Shown one piece after another: positions 49,418 to 57,298 of a DNA stretch of 64,000 bases (the stretch's first letter is position 1; every line of letters begins with the position of its first letter). The translations under genes and the position numbers were made by a program. The stretch spans positions 5,208,001 to 5,272,000 of the forward strand of contig NZ_LT607409.1 in assembly GCF_900091505.1 (NCBI RefSeq), in the 5' to 3' direction. This stretch comes from Micromonospora chokoriensis. Its GTDB lineage: Bacteria > Actinomycetota > Actinomycetes > Mycobacteriales > Micromonosporaceae. The notes beneath the pieces were generated by a model that made no database searches, had not been told where the DNA came from, and saw only the letters and a program-made list of their open reading frames with translations.

Positions 49418-49434
49418 GGTGTACGCCGTACACC
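49418..49434. promoter_or_regulatory. TetR operator copy 2
   Basis: GGTGTACGCCGTACACC is the exact reverse complement of copy 1, placed 34 bases away toward the TetR gene. The pair suggests two dimers controlling both divergent genes. Confidence 0.8.
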
Positions 49435-49482
49435 CGTCAAGGGGTCTAGGGTTTCGTTGTCCACCGGACGACGAGGAGCGAG

Positions 49483-50199
49483 ATGGCCGAGCAGGCGGAG
49501 ACGCTGCGCCGCACGCCGCTGAGCAGGGACCGCGTCCTCCGCGCCGCCGTCGCGCTCGCCGACGAGGCCGGGATCGAATCCCTCAGCATGCGCAACCTCG
49601 CGCAGGACCTGGGTGTCGTGCCGATGGCCCTCTACAAGCACGTGGCCAACAAGGACGAACTGCTCGACGGCATGATCGACGTGGTCGTCGGCGAGATCCG
49701 CGCCTCCGAGCCCGGCACCGACTGGAAGCGCGCGATCCGCGGACGCATCCTCTCGGCGCGGGAGGTGCTTCAGCGCCACCCCTGGGCGCCACTGGCGATC
49801 GAGTCGCGAAACATGGCGACACCGGCCATCCTGGCCTACCTCGACTCCATGATCGGGACGTTCCGGGCCGGTGGCTTCTCCGTCGACCTCACCCACCACG
49901 TGATGCACGCGATGGGCAGTCGGATCCTCGGCTTCAGCCAGGAACTCTTCGACGCCGGCCGCCGCGCCGGTCGAAGCGGCCGGGCCGACACGAACCCACC
50001 GGCCGCCCTCCCCCCGGAGATCGCGGCCAGGTTCCCGCACGTCGCGGAGATCGCGATGGCGGCGTCGCATGACGACGAGTCCGTCCTCGGGCCGGGCTGC
50101 GACGATCAGTTCGAGTTCGAGTTCGCCCTGGACCTGCTTCTCGACGGCATCGAACGGCTGCACCACCACGGCTGGGCGTCCACCCGCCGGCCCAACTGA
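49483..50199 (+). CDS. TetR/AcrR family regulator with TetR_C domain
   Basis: A 238-residue repressor. The helix-turn-helix region reads RVLRAAVALADEAGIESLSM then LAQDLGVVPMALYKHVANKDEL, and the ligand domain resembles the TetR_C class (WAPLAIESRNMATPAILAYL, HHVMHAMGSRILGF). The ATG at 49483 has GAGGAGCGAG. It is divergent from the MDR oxidoreductase gene, and twin 17-base palindromes occupy the shared region. It most likely represses both genes until a small hydrophobic ligand binds. Confidence 0.94.
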   Translation: MAEQAETLRRTPLSRDRVLRAAVALADEAGIESLSMRNLAQDLGVVPMALYKHVANKDELLDGMIDVVVGEIRASEPGTDWKRAIRGRILSAREVLQRHPWAPLAIESRNMATPAILAYLDSMIGTFRAGGFSVDLTHHVMHAMGSRILGFSQELFDAGRRAGRSGRADTNPPAALPPEIAARFPHVAEIAMAASHDDESVLGPGCDDQFEFEFALDLLLDGIERLHHHGWASTRRPN

Positions 50200-50230
50200 G
50201 ACGCCCGCGGACCACGAGGGCCTGATCCCG

Positions 50231-50272
50231 CGTCGAGTCGGCCCCGCCGGGAGCGGCGGGGCCGACTCGACG
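50231..50272. terminator. Bidirectional terminator between TetR and SGNH hydrolase genes
   Basis: A perfect 19-bp stem (50231-50249 with 50254-50272) with a GGAG loop lies between the convergent stops at 50199 and 50287. Confidence 0.92.
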
Positions 50273-50286
50273 GATCGCGGGACTGC

Positions 50287-51180
50287 TCAGCTGTTGAGCG
50301 TGGCCAGCAGGGCGGTGGCCATGCCCTGTTCACCCCGGGCGTTCGGGTGGAACGGCGCGGCGGCGTTCTGCGGCACCAGGCCCTCGACCCACCGGGTACC
50401 GCTGCTCTTGCACGCGTCCCGACCGATCGACGGCGTGTAGACGTCGGAGTAGCTGGCGCCGTTCGCACTCGCGACGCTCGCCAGCATCGCGTTCAGCGAC
50501 TTCTCGATGCCGCGCAGGTACGGCACGTCCTGGTAGGCGATCGGGACGACCGGCCAGCAGCCGTACCCGGTGTCCGGCAGGATCGCCGGGTATCCCAGCA
50601 CCACGACCCGCGCGCTCGGCGCCGCCCGGCGAACCGCCTGGAGCACGGCCGTCACCTTCGGCGTCGCGGCGACGATCCTCGCCTGCAACTGGTCGACGCC
50701 TCCGGCGGTGAAGCGGTTCTTGCACGGCGACCCGAGCGGGCTGCTGACACTCGCCTCGGCGCAGTCGCCGATGATGCCGGAGAACCCGATGTCGTTGCCG
50801 CCGATCTGCACCGTCACCAGTGCCGTGTTCGACGTGACCGCGTTGATCTGCGGCGGCAGCGCGGTGCCCAACTGACCACTGCCACCGGAGAGGATGTCGT
50901 CGGTGGTGGCACCGGAGCAACTCACGTCGGCGAACGACGACGAGCCGGCGGCCGCGGCCACCAACGACGGGTAGTTGCGGCTGGACCGCAGGCAGTTCAG
51001 GTCGACCTGGCTGGGGATCAGCGGGCCGGCGGTGTACGAGTCGCCCAGCGCGACGTAGCGGCCGGTGGGCACGGCCGCGCTGGCGGGGGTGGCGACGGTG
51101 AGCAGCACACCGGCGGCGGCCAGGGTCAGTGCGGCCAGCCGGGTGGCTGCCCGCAGCAGGGGCAGGCGGGGACGGGTCAT
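50287..51180 (-). CDS. Secreted SGNH/GDSL hydrolase (lipase/esterase)
   Basis: A 297-residue exported hydrolase with signal peptide ending ATPASAAVP. The SGNH blocks are block I YVALGDSYTAGP with the nucleophilic Ser, block II Gly in SCSGATTDD, block III QIGGNDIGFSG with the Asn, and block V AAPFHPNARGEQG with the catalytic His. Six Cys probably form three disulphides, as in Streptomyces lipases of the SCO1725/SCO7513 type. It acts on extracellular lipids or acyl esters. The ATG at 51180 follows GGGAGG. Confidence 0.95.
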   Translation of the reverse strand: MTRPRLPLLRAATRLAALTLAAAGVLLTVATPASAAVPTGRYVALGDSYTAGPLIPSQVDLNCLRSSRNYPSLVAAAAGSSSFADVSCSGATTDDILSGGSGQLGTALPPQINAVTSNTALVTVQIGGNDIGFSGIIGDCAEASVSSPLGSPCKNRFTAGGVDQLQARIVAATPKVTAVLQAVRRAAPSARVVVLGYPAILPDTGYGCWPVVPIAYQDVPYLRGIEKSLNAMLASVASANGASYSDVYTPSIGRDACKSSGTRWVEGLVPQNAAAPFHPNARGEQGMATALLATLNS

Positions 51181-51224
51181 GGCGCCTCCCAAGGAGGGGA
51201 TCACTGGGGGTGGTGGTGCCCAAG

Positions 51225-51253
51225 ATCCTGTCCCCGCCAACGCCGAACGTCAA
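51225..51253 (-). promoter_or_regulatory. Predicted promoter of the SGNH hydrolase gene
   Basis: On the minus strand TTGACG (51248-51253) and CAGGAT (51225-51230) are 17 bases apart, giving a leader of about 40 bases to the ATG at 51180. Confidence 0.5.
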
Positions 51254-51307
51254 TATAGATGGACCTCATTAAACAGGGTCTCGGGGTGTGGGCCGGACCG
51301 GTGGCGC

Positions 51308-51982
51308 TCAGCCCAACGGCGCGTACCACTGGGCGCCGGTGACCCTGATCCGCTTGGACTGCTTGCGGTTCCACTCCACCCGCATGCCGTGCTTGCGCAG
51401 CACCGGGAACGCGACCTCGTCCAACAGGCGCTCCAGGTCGGCCTGGTAACCGGCCTGCTGCTCCGCCTCCGACAGACGGCCGTAGGCGGCCTCGTCGAAG
51501 TCGGCCGGAGGATAGACGCCGTAGCCGAGGTAGACCGCGCCCTCCTCGCTGACGAGCAGAGACTCGGTGTCCTGCTGGTGGAACCAGAGGAAACCGCGCC
51601 AGTGCCGGGAGTCGTCGCGCTCGTCGTCGATCTCGGCGCTGGCGCAGGTGCCACAGCAGCTGAAGTTCGCCCGGGCCAGCACCCCCGCCTCGTTGAGCTC
51701 GGCGAAGGCCCGGGTGATGTTGGCGGTCACCTCACCCCACTGCCGCTGCTGCGCCCGCCGAGCGGCCACCGCCCTGCCGTGCGCCGCCCTCAGCTCGTCG
51801 TCGGTGGCGCCGCAGCGCTCCTCCTCGTCGTCGAAGAAGTCGACGAATTCGTCCGGGTCATCCTCACCGCGCACGATCGAGGCCCACAGCTCGTCCTCGA
51901 TGGCGCTCCGCCCCGGCTCGGGGATGCGATCGGTCAGGAACCGGGCGCCCTCGGGGCGATCGTTGTACGTCCAGTCGGTCAC
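51308..51982 (-). CDS. DUF6891-like cytosolic protein
   Basis: A 224-residue acidic protein. The middle holds RANFSCCGTCASAEIDDE, whose CCxxC cluster could bind metal, followed by GFLWFHQQDTESLL and YLGYGVYPP. This FxCCxxCxxxEI...GxxFxHxQDTE...LxxxYG pattern is that of actinobacterial DUF6891 proteins. No function is known. It stands alone between the SGNH hydrolase and the DHFR-like gene. Confidence 0.75.
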   Translation of the reverse strand: MTDWTYNDRPEGARFLTDRIPEPGRSAIEDELWASIVRGEDDPDEFVDFFDDEEERCGATDDELRAAHGRAVAARRAQQRQWGEVTANITRAFAELNEAGVLARANFSCCGTCASAEIDDERDDSRHWRGFLWFHQQDTESLLVSEEGAVYLGYGVYPPADFDEAAYGRLSEAEQQAGYQADLERLLDEVAFPVLRKHGMRVEWNRKQSKRIRVTGAQWYAPLG

Positions 51983-52037
51983 GAACGAATCTTCACACAG
52001 GCGTACGACGGCTTGGACGCCCCGGAAGGCCGGCGTC

Positions 52038-52652
52038 CTAGTTGCCGGCGGGCACCTGGTCCTTGACGTCGTCGTAGCCGGCCGGGGCGGGCGCGGCAGC
52101 CGGCGCGTAGATCACGCGGAGCACACCCGTCGGGAACGACTCCGTCGCCAGCACGCGCAGGTGGTAGGCCGAATCGCCCTCGTCGAACAGCTTGCGGCCC
52201 TTGCGTGCCGCGACCGGGTGCACCAGCAGCCGCAGCTCGTCGACCAACCCCGCGACGAGCAGCTGCTGCACCACGGAGATCGACCCGGGGACAAGGATGC
52301 CGCGTACGTCGGCGTCGGCCTTCAACGCGGCGACGGCGTCGACGAGACCCCCCTGGATCACCTCCGAGTTACGCCAGGAGAACTCCAGCGGTTGGCGCGA
52401 GACGACGACCTTGCGCATGTCCCCGAGCTGCTTGGCGAACGGCGCGTCCTCGCCACCCGCGGCCTCCCGATCGGGCCAGGCGCCGGCGAAGCTGTCGTAC
52501 GTCTCGCGGCCGATCAGCAGCACGTCGGCGGTCTCGTAGTCCTCGGTGACGGCGCGGCCCATGTTCTCGTCGAAGTACGGGAAGTGCCAGTCAGGATCGA
52601 TTTCGGCCACGCCGTCGGCCGAGATGAACAGCGTGGAGATGACCTTTGCCAT
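52038..52652 (-). CDS. Dihydrofolate reductase family protein (RibD C-terminal type)
   Basis: A 204-residue protein with the RibD_C/DHFR-like fold: MAKVISTLFISADGVAE at the start, DVLLIGRETYDSFAGAWPD in the middle and GILVPGSISVVQQLLVAGLVDELRLLVHPVA near the end. These NADPH-dependent enzymes reduce pterin- or deazaflavin-like substrates, but most have no assigned substrate. The ATG at 52652 follows AAGGGACC. It is a single gene next to a GNAT gene. Confidence 0.92.
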   Translation of the reverse strand: MAKVISTLFISADGVAEIDPDWHFPYFDENMGRAVTEDYETADVLLIGRETYDSFAGAWPDREAAGGEDAPFAKQLGDMRKVVVSRQPLEFSWRNSEVIQGGLVDAVAALKADADVRGILVPGSISVVQQLLVAGLVDELRLLVHPVAARKGRKLFDEGDSAYHLRVLATESFPTGVLRVIYAPAAAPAPAGYDDVKDQVPAGN

Positions 52653-52758
52653 CGCGGGGTCCCTTCGAGTCGGGTGACGTCGGTTGCTCGACCGGCGCAT
52701 CGTCCCAAACTCGTCAGCCACCGGCTGCCCCGATGACGCGTGTCGCACCAGGTCTTTG

Positions 52759-53331
52759 TCAGCCGGACGTCACGGGGGCGAGCCAGTGCCACGTTTCGAG
52801 CAGCTTGCGCTGCCCCAGCCCGTTCGTCCGCTCGACGACGTCGTCGTCGCTCCGGACGTACCCGGCGGACGCGGCGACCCGCTGCGAGGGCAGGTTGCCC
52901 TGCACGATGCTCAGCCGCAGTCGGGGGAAGCCGAGCTCTTCGTGGCAGAACCTCGTGATCGACCGCAGGGAACGCGACGCCAAACCTCGGCCGCGGTGCG
53001 CCGGGCCGATGGCGTACCCCAGCACTCCGCTCGCCACGTGAAGGGCGACGAGGCCGAGCGGCTCCCCGCCGTCGCGCGTCACGGCCAGGTCGACGATGCC
53101 CTGGTCACGGCGTTGCCGGATTCTGGCCAGGAACGCGTCCGCGTCGAACGGAGAAGGAATGTCGGTGTTCGCGGCGATATCCGGCGCGTCGAAGAGGCCC
53201 GGCAGGTGGGGCAGATCGGCGTCGAGCCAGTCGCGCAGCACGACCCCCTCCCCTTCCAGCACGAGAGGGGAGGCGGTGGGATCGACCGCTGACGACACAG
53301 TTGAATCACAGCTCACACACCATCGTTGCAC
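52759..53331 (-). CDS. GNAT family N-acetyltransferase (RimJ/RimL type)
   Basis: An acetyltransferase of up to 190 residues. The acetyl-CoA loop is GYAIGPAHRGRGLASRSL, preceded by LGLVALHVASGVLG, and the fold closes with LRLSIVQGNLPSQRVAASAGY, matching the Acetyltransf_3 group. It probably acetylates the N-terminus of a protein or an amino group of a small molecule. The true start is unclear: the longest GTG is at 53331 and another at 53298; neither has a good ribosome site, and the fold begins near residue 25. Confidence 0.88.
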   Translation of the reverse strand: MQRWCVSCDSTVSSAVDPTASPLVLEGEGVVLRDWLDADLPHLPGLFDAPDIAANTDIPSPFDADAFLARIRQRRDQGIVDLAVTRDGGEPLGLVALHVASGVLGYAIGPAHRGRGLASRSLRSITRFCHEELGFPRLRLSIVQGNLPSQRVAASAGYVRSDDDVVERTNGLGQRKLLETWHWLAPVTSG

Positions 53332-53429
53332 GGCTGTCGGCGCGGGCCTGAGCTGTGCAAACGACCGGACCCTGGACGTGTGGCGCGGACCATGCGCGGT
53401 CGGACGGTCGCCCGCCCTCGACGCGGAAT

Positions 53430-53460
53430 GGGCGGGCTCGGCGTGACGCCGAGCCCGCCC
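53430..53460 (-). terminator. GH62 gene terminator
   Basis: A perfect 14-bp stem (53430-53443 with 53447-53460) with a TGA loop, lying 33 bases past the GH62 stop. Confidence 0.9.
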
Positions 53461-53492
53461 GTTCCCTGTCGGTCGAGGGTGATCGAACCGTG

Positions 53493-54893
53493 TCAGCGTT
53501 GCAGGGTCAGCAGACCCGGTCGGTACGGCAGGAGGCCGTAGTCGCCGCCGGAGTTGGGCGAACGGCCCTGGTAGAGCAGTTGCAGGTTGCAGGCGTTGAC
53601 GGTCATCGTCTGGTCGGCGCTGGTCCGCAGCAGCTCACCGTGGCTGATGTCGTTGGTCCAGGTGGCACCGCTGTTGGCCTTGCCCGCGAACGGGTTGCTC
53701 TCGGACGTGGCCTGCGGCGTCCACGAACCACCCAGGCTGGTGGCCGTGAAGCTGCGGAAGTAGCGGCCCTGCGAACCGATCGCCTCGACGATCATGAGGT
53801 ACTTGTTCAGGCCCTGGAGCTTGTAGACCTGGACGGCCTCGAACAGGTTGTTCGTCGTGTCACTCATGATCGTGGTGTAGTTCGACCCGAAGCTGCCCGG
53901 GAAGTTCCCGATCGGCATGCTCGCCCGGTAGATCTTGCCGTTGTCACCGGCGAAGAACAGGTACATGTTCTGGCTGTCGCCGATGACCGCCTGGTCGATC
54001 GGCCCCGTACCCGAACCCGTGATGCTGCCGCTGAACAGCGTCTGCGCCGACGACCACCCGTTCGGGTTCGTCGGGTCAGTCGACGTCCGGTACGAGAACG
54101 CCGGCCCACCCCACTGGTACGCCAACACCCAGATGTTGCGCGGCGCGAAGTAGAACAGCGACGGCGCGACGGTCGCGTTGTTCATCGCGTTCTGACTGGC
54201 CGAGCCCATCTGCGAGTAGTTCGAGAACAACCCGAAGTTCATCGAACCCCACCTGGTCCCGTTGTCGTGGGTGGTGGCGTAGACCAGTTGCTGGCCGTTG
54301 TACGGCGCGACGGTGAAGTCCTTCAGCGACACCCAACCCGACCTCGGCTGCGCCAGCGCGCCGGTCGACGACCACCGGTACGACGACGGGAGATCGCAGG
54401 TGTTGGTGGGAGGCGGAGTGGTCGGCGGTGGGTCGGTGGGCGGCGGGGTGGTGGTCGGCGGAGTGGTCGGTGTGGTGCCACCGGTGCACGTGACGCCGTT
54501 GAGAGCGAAGCTGGTCGGCACCGGGTTGCTGCCCGTCCACGAGCCGTTGAAGCCGAACGACACCGAGCCGTTGGTCGGGACCGAGCCGTTGTAGCTCACG
54601 TTCTTCGCCGTCACCGCCGAACCGCTCTGCGTCACCGCGGTGCTCCACGCCTGCGTCACCGTCTGCCCGGCGCCGTACGACCACGTCAGCGTCCAACTGG
54701 TCAGCGGGTCGCCCAGGTTCGTAAGGGCCACGTTGGCGGTGAAGCCGCCCTGCCACTGCGACGCCACGGCGTAGTTCACCGAACAACCCGCTGCTGCGGC
54801 GCCCGCCGGCAGCGCCGCGACAACCGACGACGACACCAGTAGGGCAACGCCGGCCGAGACCAGGCCGACATTGGTAGCTCTGGATCTGGTCAT
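53493..54893 (-). CDS. GH62 alpha-L-arabinofuranosidase with N-terminal CBM2
   Basis: A 466-residue secreted enzyme. Signal peptide (AALPAGAAAAG), an N-terminal CBM2 module (CSVNYAVASQWQGGFTANV to ALNGVTC), a Thr/Pro linker and a GH62 five-bladed propeller: LPSSYRWSSTGALAQPRSGW, SLKDFTVAPYNGQQLVYAT with the catalytic Asp, DQAVIGDSQNMYLFFAGDNG and NNLFEAVQVYKLQG with the acid Glu. GH62 enzymes remove arabinose side chains from arabinoxylan, complementing the GH11 xylanase. The ATG at 54893 follows AGGAAGG. A CebR-like operator lies about 97 bases upstream. Confidence 0.96.
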   Translation of the reverse strand: MTRSRATNVGLVSAGVALLVSSSVVAALPAGAAAAGCSVNYAVASQWQGGFTANVALTNLGDPLTSWTLTWSYGAGQTVTQAWSTAVTQSGSAVTAKNVSYNGSVPTNGSVSFGFNGSWTGSNPVPTSFALNGVTCTGGTTPTTPPTTTPPPTDPPPTTPPPTNTCDLPSSYRWSSTGALAQPRSGWVSLKDFTVAPYNGQQLVYATTHDNGTRWGSMNFGLFSNYSQMGSASQNAMNNATVAPSLFYFAPRNIWVLAYQWGGPAFSYRTSTDPTNPNGWSSAQTLFSGSITGSGTGPIDQAVIGDSQNMYLFFAGDNGKIYRASMPIGNFPGSFGSNYTTIMSDTTNNLFEAVQVYKLQGLNKYLMIVEAIGSQGRYFRSFTATSLGGSWTPQATSESNPFAGKANSGATWTNDISHGELLRTSADQTMTVNACNLQLLYQGRSPNSGGDYGLLPYRPGLLTLQR

Positions 54894-54989
54894 ATAGCAC
54901 CTTCCTGACGGGATGGCGGCCAATGCATTGATGGTGGTCACCGCGAGCGGAGCGCATGTGAGCGTTAACAGGCCGCGTCAGGTATGTTA

Positions 54990-55003
54990 CGGGAGCGCTC
55001 CCA
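54990..55003. promoter_or_regulatory. CebR-like operator upstream of GH62
   Basis: CGGGAGCGCTCCCA at 54990-55003 differs by one base from the TGGGAGCGCTCCCA consensus recognised by CebR, the LacI-family cellobiose-sensing repressor of actinomycetes. The flanks TTA...TAA extend the symmetry. Confidence 0.8.
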
Positions 55004-55055
55004 TAACCTCAAACCATTGAAGATGTTAATTATTTCAAGAGGTGAGTGAGCGTGC

Positions 55056-55508
55056 TCAGCGCTGGTCTACAGCGCTGGCAGCACCGGCAATGGCGATCGA
55101 GACCGGAGCGCCCAACTCGACGGTACGGGAGACCGTGCAGAGCCGGTCGTGCGACTGCTGCAACGAGCGGGGCAACGCCTCGCGCGCCCGGTCGCCGTCC
55201 GCGCCGGCCGGGAACGTCACGGTGAACTCGACAGTGATGTTCTGCATCCGGTTGCCCCCGGACTCGTCCCGGATCTTGTCGCCGGTGACCGCGACGGAGA
55301 ACTGCGTCGGTTCGGCGCGACGGCTGGTGATGTGGTCCACGTCGACCGCGCTGCAACCGCCGATGGCCGCCAGGAGCAACTCCACGGGTGTGAAGCTGGA
55401 GTCCTCGCCCGTGCCCAGCGACATCGACCCGCCACGGACGTTACGCGCGACGTAGTTACCCACGCTGGTGCGCTCGATCTGCACCGAGCGGAAAGTGTCC
55501 TCACTCAT
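55056..55508 (-). CDS. OsmC family peroxide-reducing protein
   Basis: A 150-residue OsmC/Ohr-fold protein. The two redox Cys lie in LLLAAIGGCSAVDVDHIT and SHDRLCTVSRTVELG, the expected positions for thiol-based peroxidases, and FTPVELLLAAIGG is the family core. It likely reduces organic peroxides or is osmotically induced. The ATG at 55508 starts MSEDTFRSVQIE. It is a single gene facing the GH62 regulatory region. Confidence 0.9.
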   Translation of the reverse strand: MSEDTFRSVQIERTSVGNYVARNVRGGSMSLGTGEDSSFTPVELLLAAIGGCSAVDVDHITSRRAEPTQFSVAVTGDKIRDESGGNRMQNITVEFTVTFPAGADGDRAREALPRSLQQSHDRLCTVSRTVELGAPVSIAIAGAASAVDQR

Positions 55509-55667
55509 GACCGGAAACCTACCCAGGCTTCGCCGGGATCGTGCGGCGAGTGCGGATCCCCGTCCAGCCGGTGGTCGGGATCGGTCCGCCACCCCGTCCG
55601 CAAGGGAGGAACGGACGAGGCACTAGCATTGCCGCCGTCCACGACGGCTCTGCTGAAACGAGGCGAC

Positions 55668-56381
55668 ATGCGTTGGCTCCGGCGGTTGCTGGGCGGTAGG
55701 CGGGTCCAGCTCGACCCGGGACGACAGCAGACGCTGTTGCGGGACGCCCAGTCCCGCTACGGCGCCCACGCGCAGGTCCGGTTCCCGGACCAGGTCGAGG
55801 CGCTGACCGCAGCGCTGGACAGCGACGACGGCCTGGTGGTGGCCGCCCGGATCGTGAGCCAGGTCGCCGACGAGGCCCACGTGGATCTTCAGGCCCAGGC
55901 CCACGAGATCCACCGACGGACGGGCCGGCGACTCCTGGTGCACCGCCGCAACTACCGGCCGCTGTGGGTGGAGGCCGGCCACGCCCTGCGCTGGCCGCTG
56001 TTCGCCCTGCCGAGCGGCTTCCACCCGTACGCGCAGGTGACCGCCGCGGTCACGGTGGTCGGCAGCCGAGCGCCGCGGCTGGAGCGGGTGACCGACCCGA
56101 ACCCGCTGCTGACCCGCGTGTTCGAGGTGCTCGACCTCACCACCGCCGCCTGGGAGTACGGACGGGTGCGGGTGGACACCGACGCCGCCGTCCTGGCCGA
56201 TCGACTGATCCTGAGCGCCGGGCAGGTCCTCGCGGCCATGGACGCCCCGCCCCGGCTGCCACCGGCGGTCCGGGAGCTGATGCGCCGCAACAACACCGTC
56301 AGCGTGCACGACCCGGCCGGCCCTCGGGCGGTGGGTGGCATCAACCTGGGCGCGCGGATGCGCGAGAACTTCCTGGTCTGA
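55668..56381 (+). CDS. Hypothetical protein
   Basis: A 237-residue soluble protein beginning MRWLRRLLGGRRVQLDPG. I see helical stretches (DEAHVDLQAQAHEIHRRTG) and a pattern NPLLTRVFEVLDLTTAAWEYG, ending AVGGINLGARMRENFLV. I do not recognise the family. GAGG lies in front of the ATG at 55668. It is convergent with a methyltransferase gene, 9 bases between stops. Confidence 0.68.
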   Translation: MRWLRRLLGGRRVQLDPGRQQTLLRDAQSRYGAHAQVRFPDQVEALTAALDSDDGLVVAARIVSQVADEAHVDLQAQAHEIHRRTGRRLLVHRRNYRPLWVEAGHALRWPLFALPSGFHPYAQVTAAVTVVGSRAPRLERVTDPNPLLTRVFEVLDLTTAAWEYGRVRVDTDAAVLADRLILSAGQVLAAMDAPPRLPPAVRELMRRNNTVSVHDPAGPRAVGGINLGARMRENFLV

Positions 56382-56390
56382 GCAGCCGCG

Positions 56391-57158
56391 CTACCGCTCG
56401 GGACGCCGACGGGCGAGATGGACGACGATGTCGGCGGCGAGGTCGACCGTCTCGGGCAGGACCTGCGTGATCCGGTCGAAGACCTGCTCCTGTTCCGAGG
56501 TCGGCAGTTCGAGGTACGCCGAGATCGTCGACAGGTGCCCGACGTAGTCGTCGGCGCTCATCGTCAGACGCCGCTCGATCACGACCTGCCGCACATCGGT
56601 GAACCACTCGGACCGCTGAAGCTCGGTGCCCGGCCACTGCATCGCCTGCCCCGGGGGCGTGCCGTCGGGAGACGGCACCTCGTCGCTCTCCAGAAACGGC
56701 GCCCGGACCGCACGCACCGCCTCCGCCACCGCCGGATCCGCCGGCTGGATCGGGGCGCCGAACGAGGCGAACACGCCACCCGGCTCCACCAGCGCGGCCA
56801 TCCGCGACCACCGACCCTCCGCCTTCGTCCAGTGCAGCGCCGCGGCCGCGTACACCAGGTCGTATGTCTCCCCCGGTCGCAGGTCCTCGAATGCGGCCTG
56901 CACGGTCTGGACGCGGGACGGCACATGTTTGCGCAGTTCGGCGAGCATGGCCCCGTCCGGCTCGGTCGCGGTGACCATGACCTCCCGTCGGGTGAACAGA
57001 CGGGTTGCCTTGCCTGTCCCCGCACCGATCTCCAGGGCCGTCCGAACCGGCCGGCCCGCGTAGGTCATCACCAGGTCGAGAAGCTCGACGGGATATCCCG
57101 GCCGGTACCGTTCGTATGCTTCCGCCACCATCCCGAAGCTCAGCGCGCGAGCAGACAT
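56391..57158 (-). CDS. Class I SAM-dependent methyltransferase
   Basis: A 255-residue methyltransferase. Motif I is TALEIGAGTGKATRLFTRR, the acidic residue follows in VMVTATEPDGAML, motif II/III region is YDLVYAAAALHWTKAEGRW and then LVEPGGVFASFG. The N-terminus SFGMVAEAYERYRPGYP is the common start of Methyltransf_11/25 proteins with undefined substrates. The ATG at 57158 (MSARALSFG) is chosen for that match. Confidence 0.9.
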   Translation of the reverse strand: MSARALSFGMVAEAYERYRPGYPVELLDLVMTYAGRPVRTALEIGAGTGKATRLFTRREVMVTATEPDGAMLAELRKHVPSRVQTVQAAFEDLRPGETYDLVYAAAALHWTKAEGRWSRMAALVEPGGVFASFGAPIQPADPAVAEAVRAVRAPFLESDEVPSPDGTPPGQAMQWPGTELQRSEWFTDVRQVVIERRLTMSADDYVGHLSTISAYLELPTSEQEQVFDRITQVLPETVDLAADIVVHLARRRPER

Positions 57159-57298
57159 GCCGACAATCCTGTCACGACTCACGTCGTCGATGCTCGATCT
57201 TCCTCCCCTGATCGACAAGGCGCTTGCGCATCGTCAGGGCGACGGCAACTCCGCGCAACCGCTTGCCGCCCCGCCGAGCGCCTCCCGACCATTGGCGG

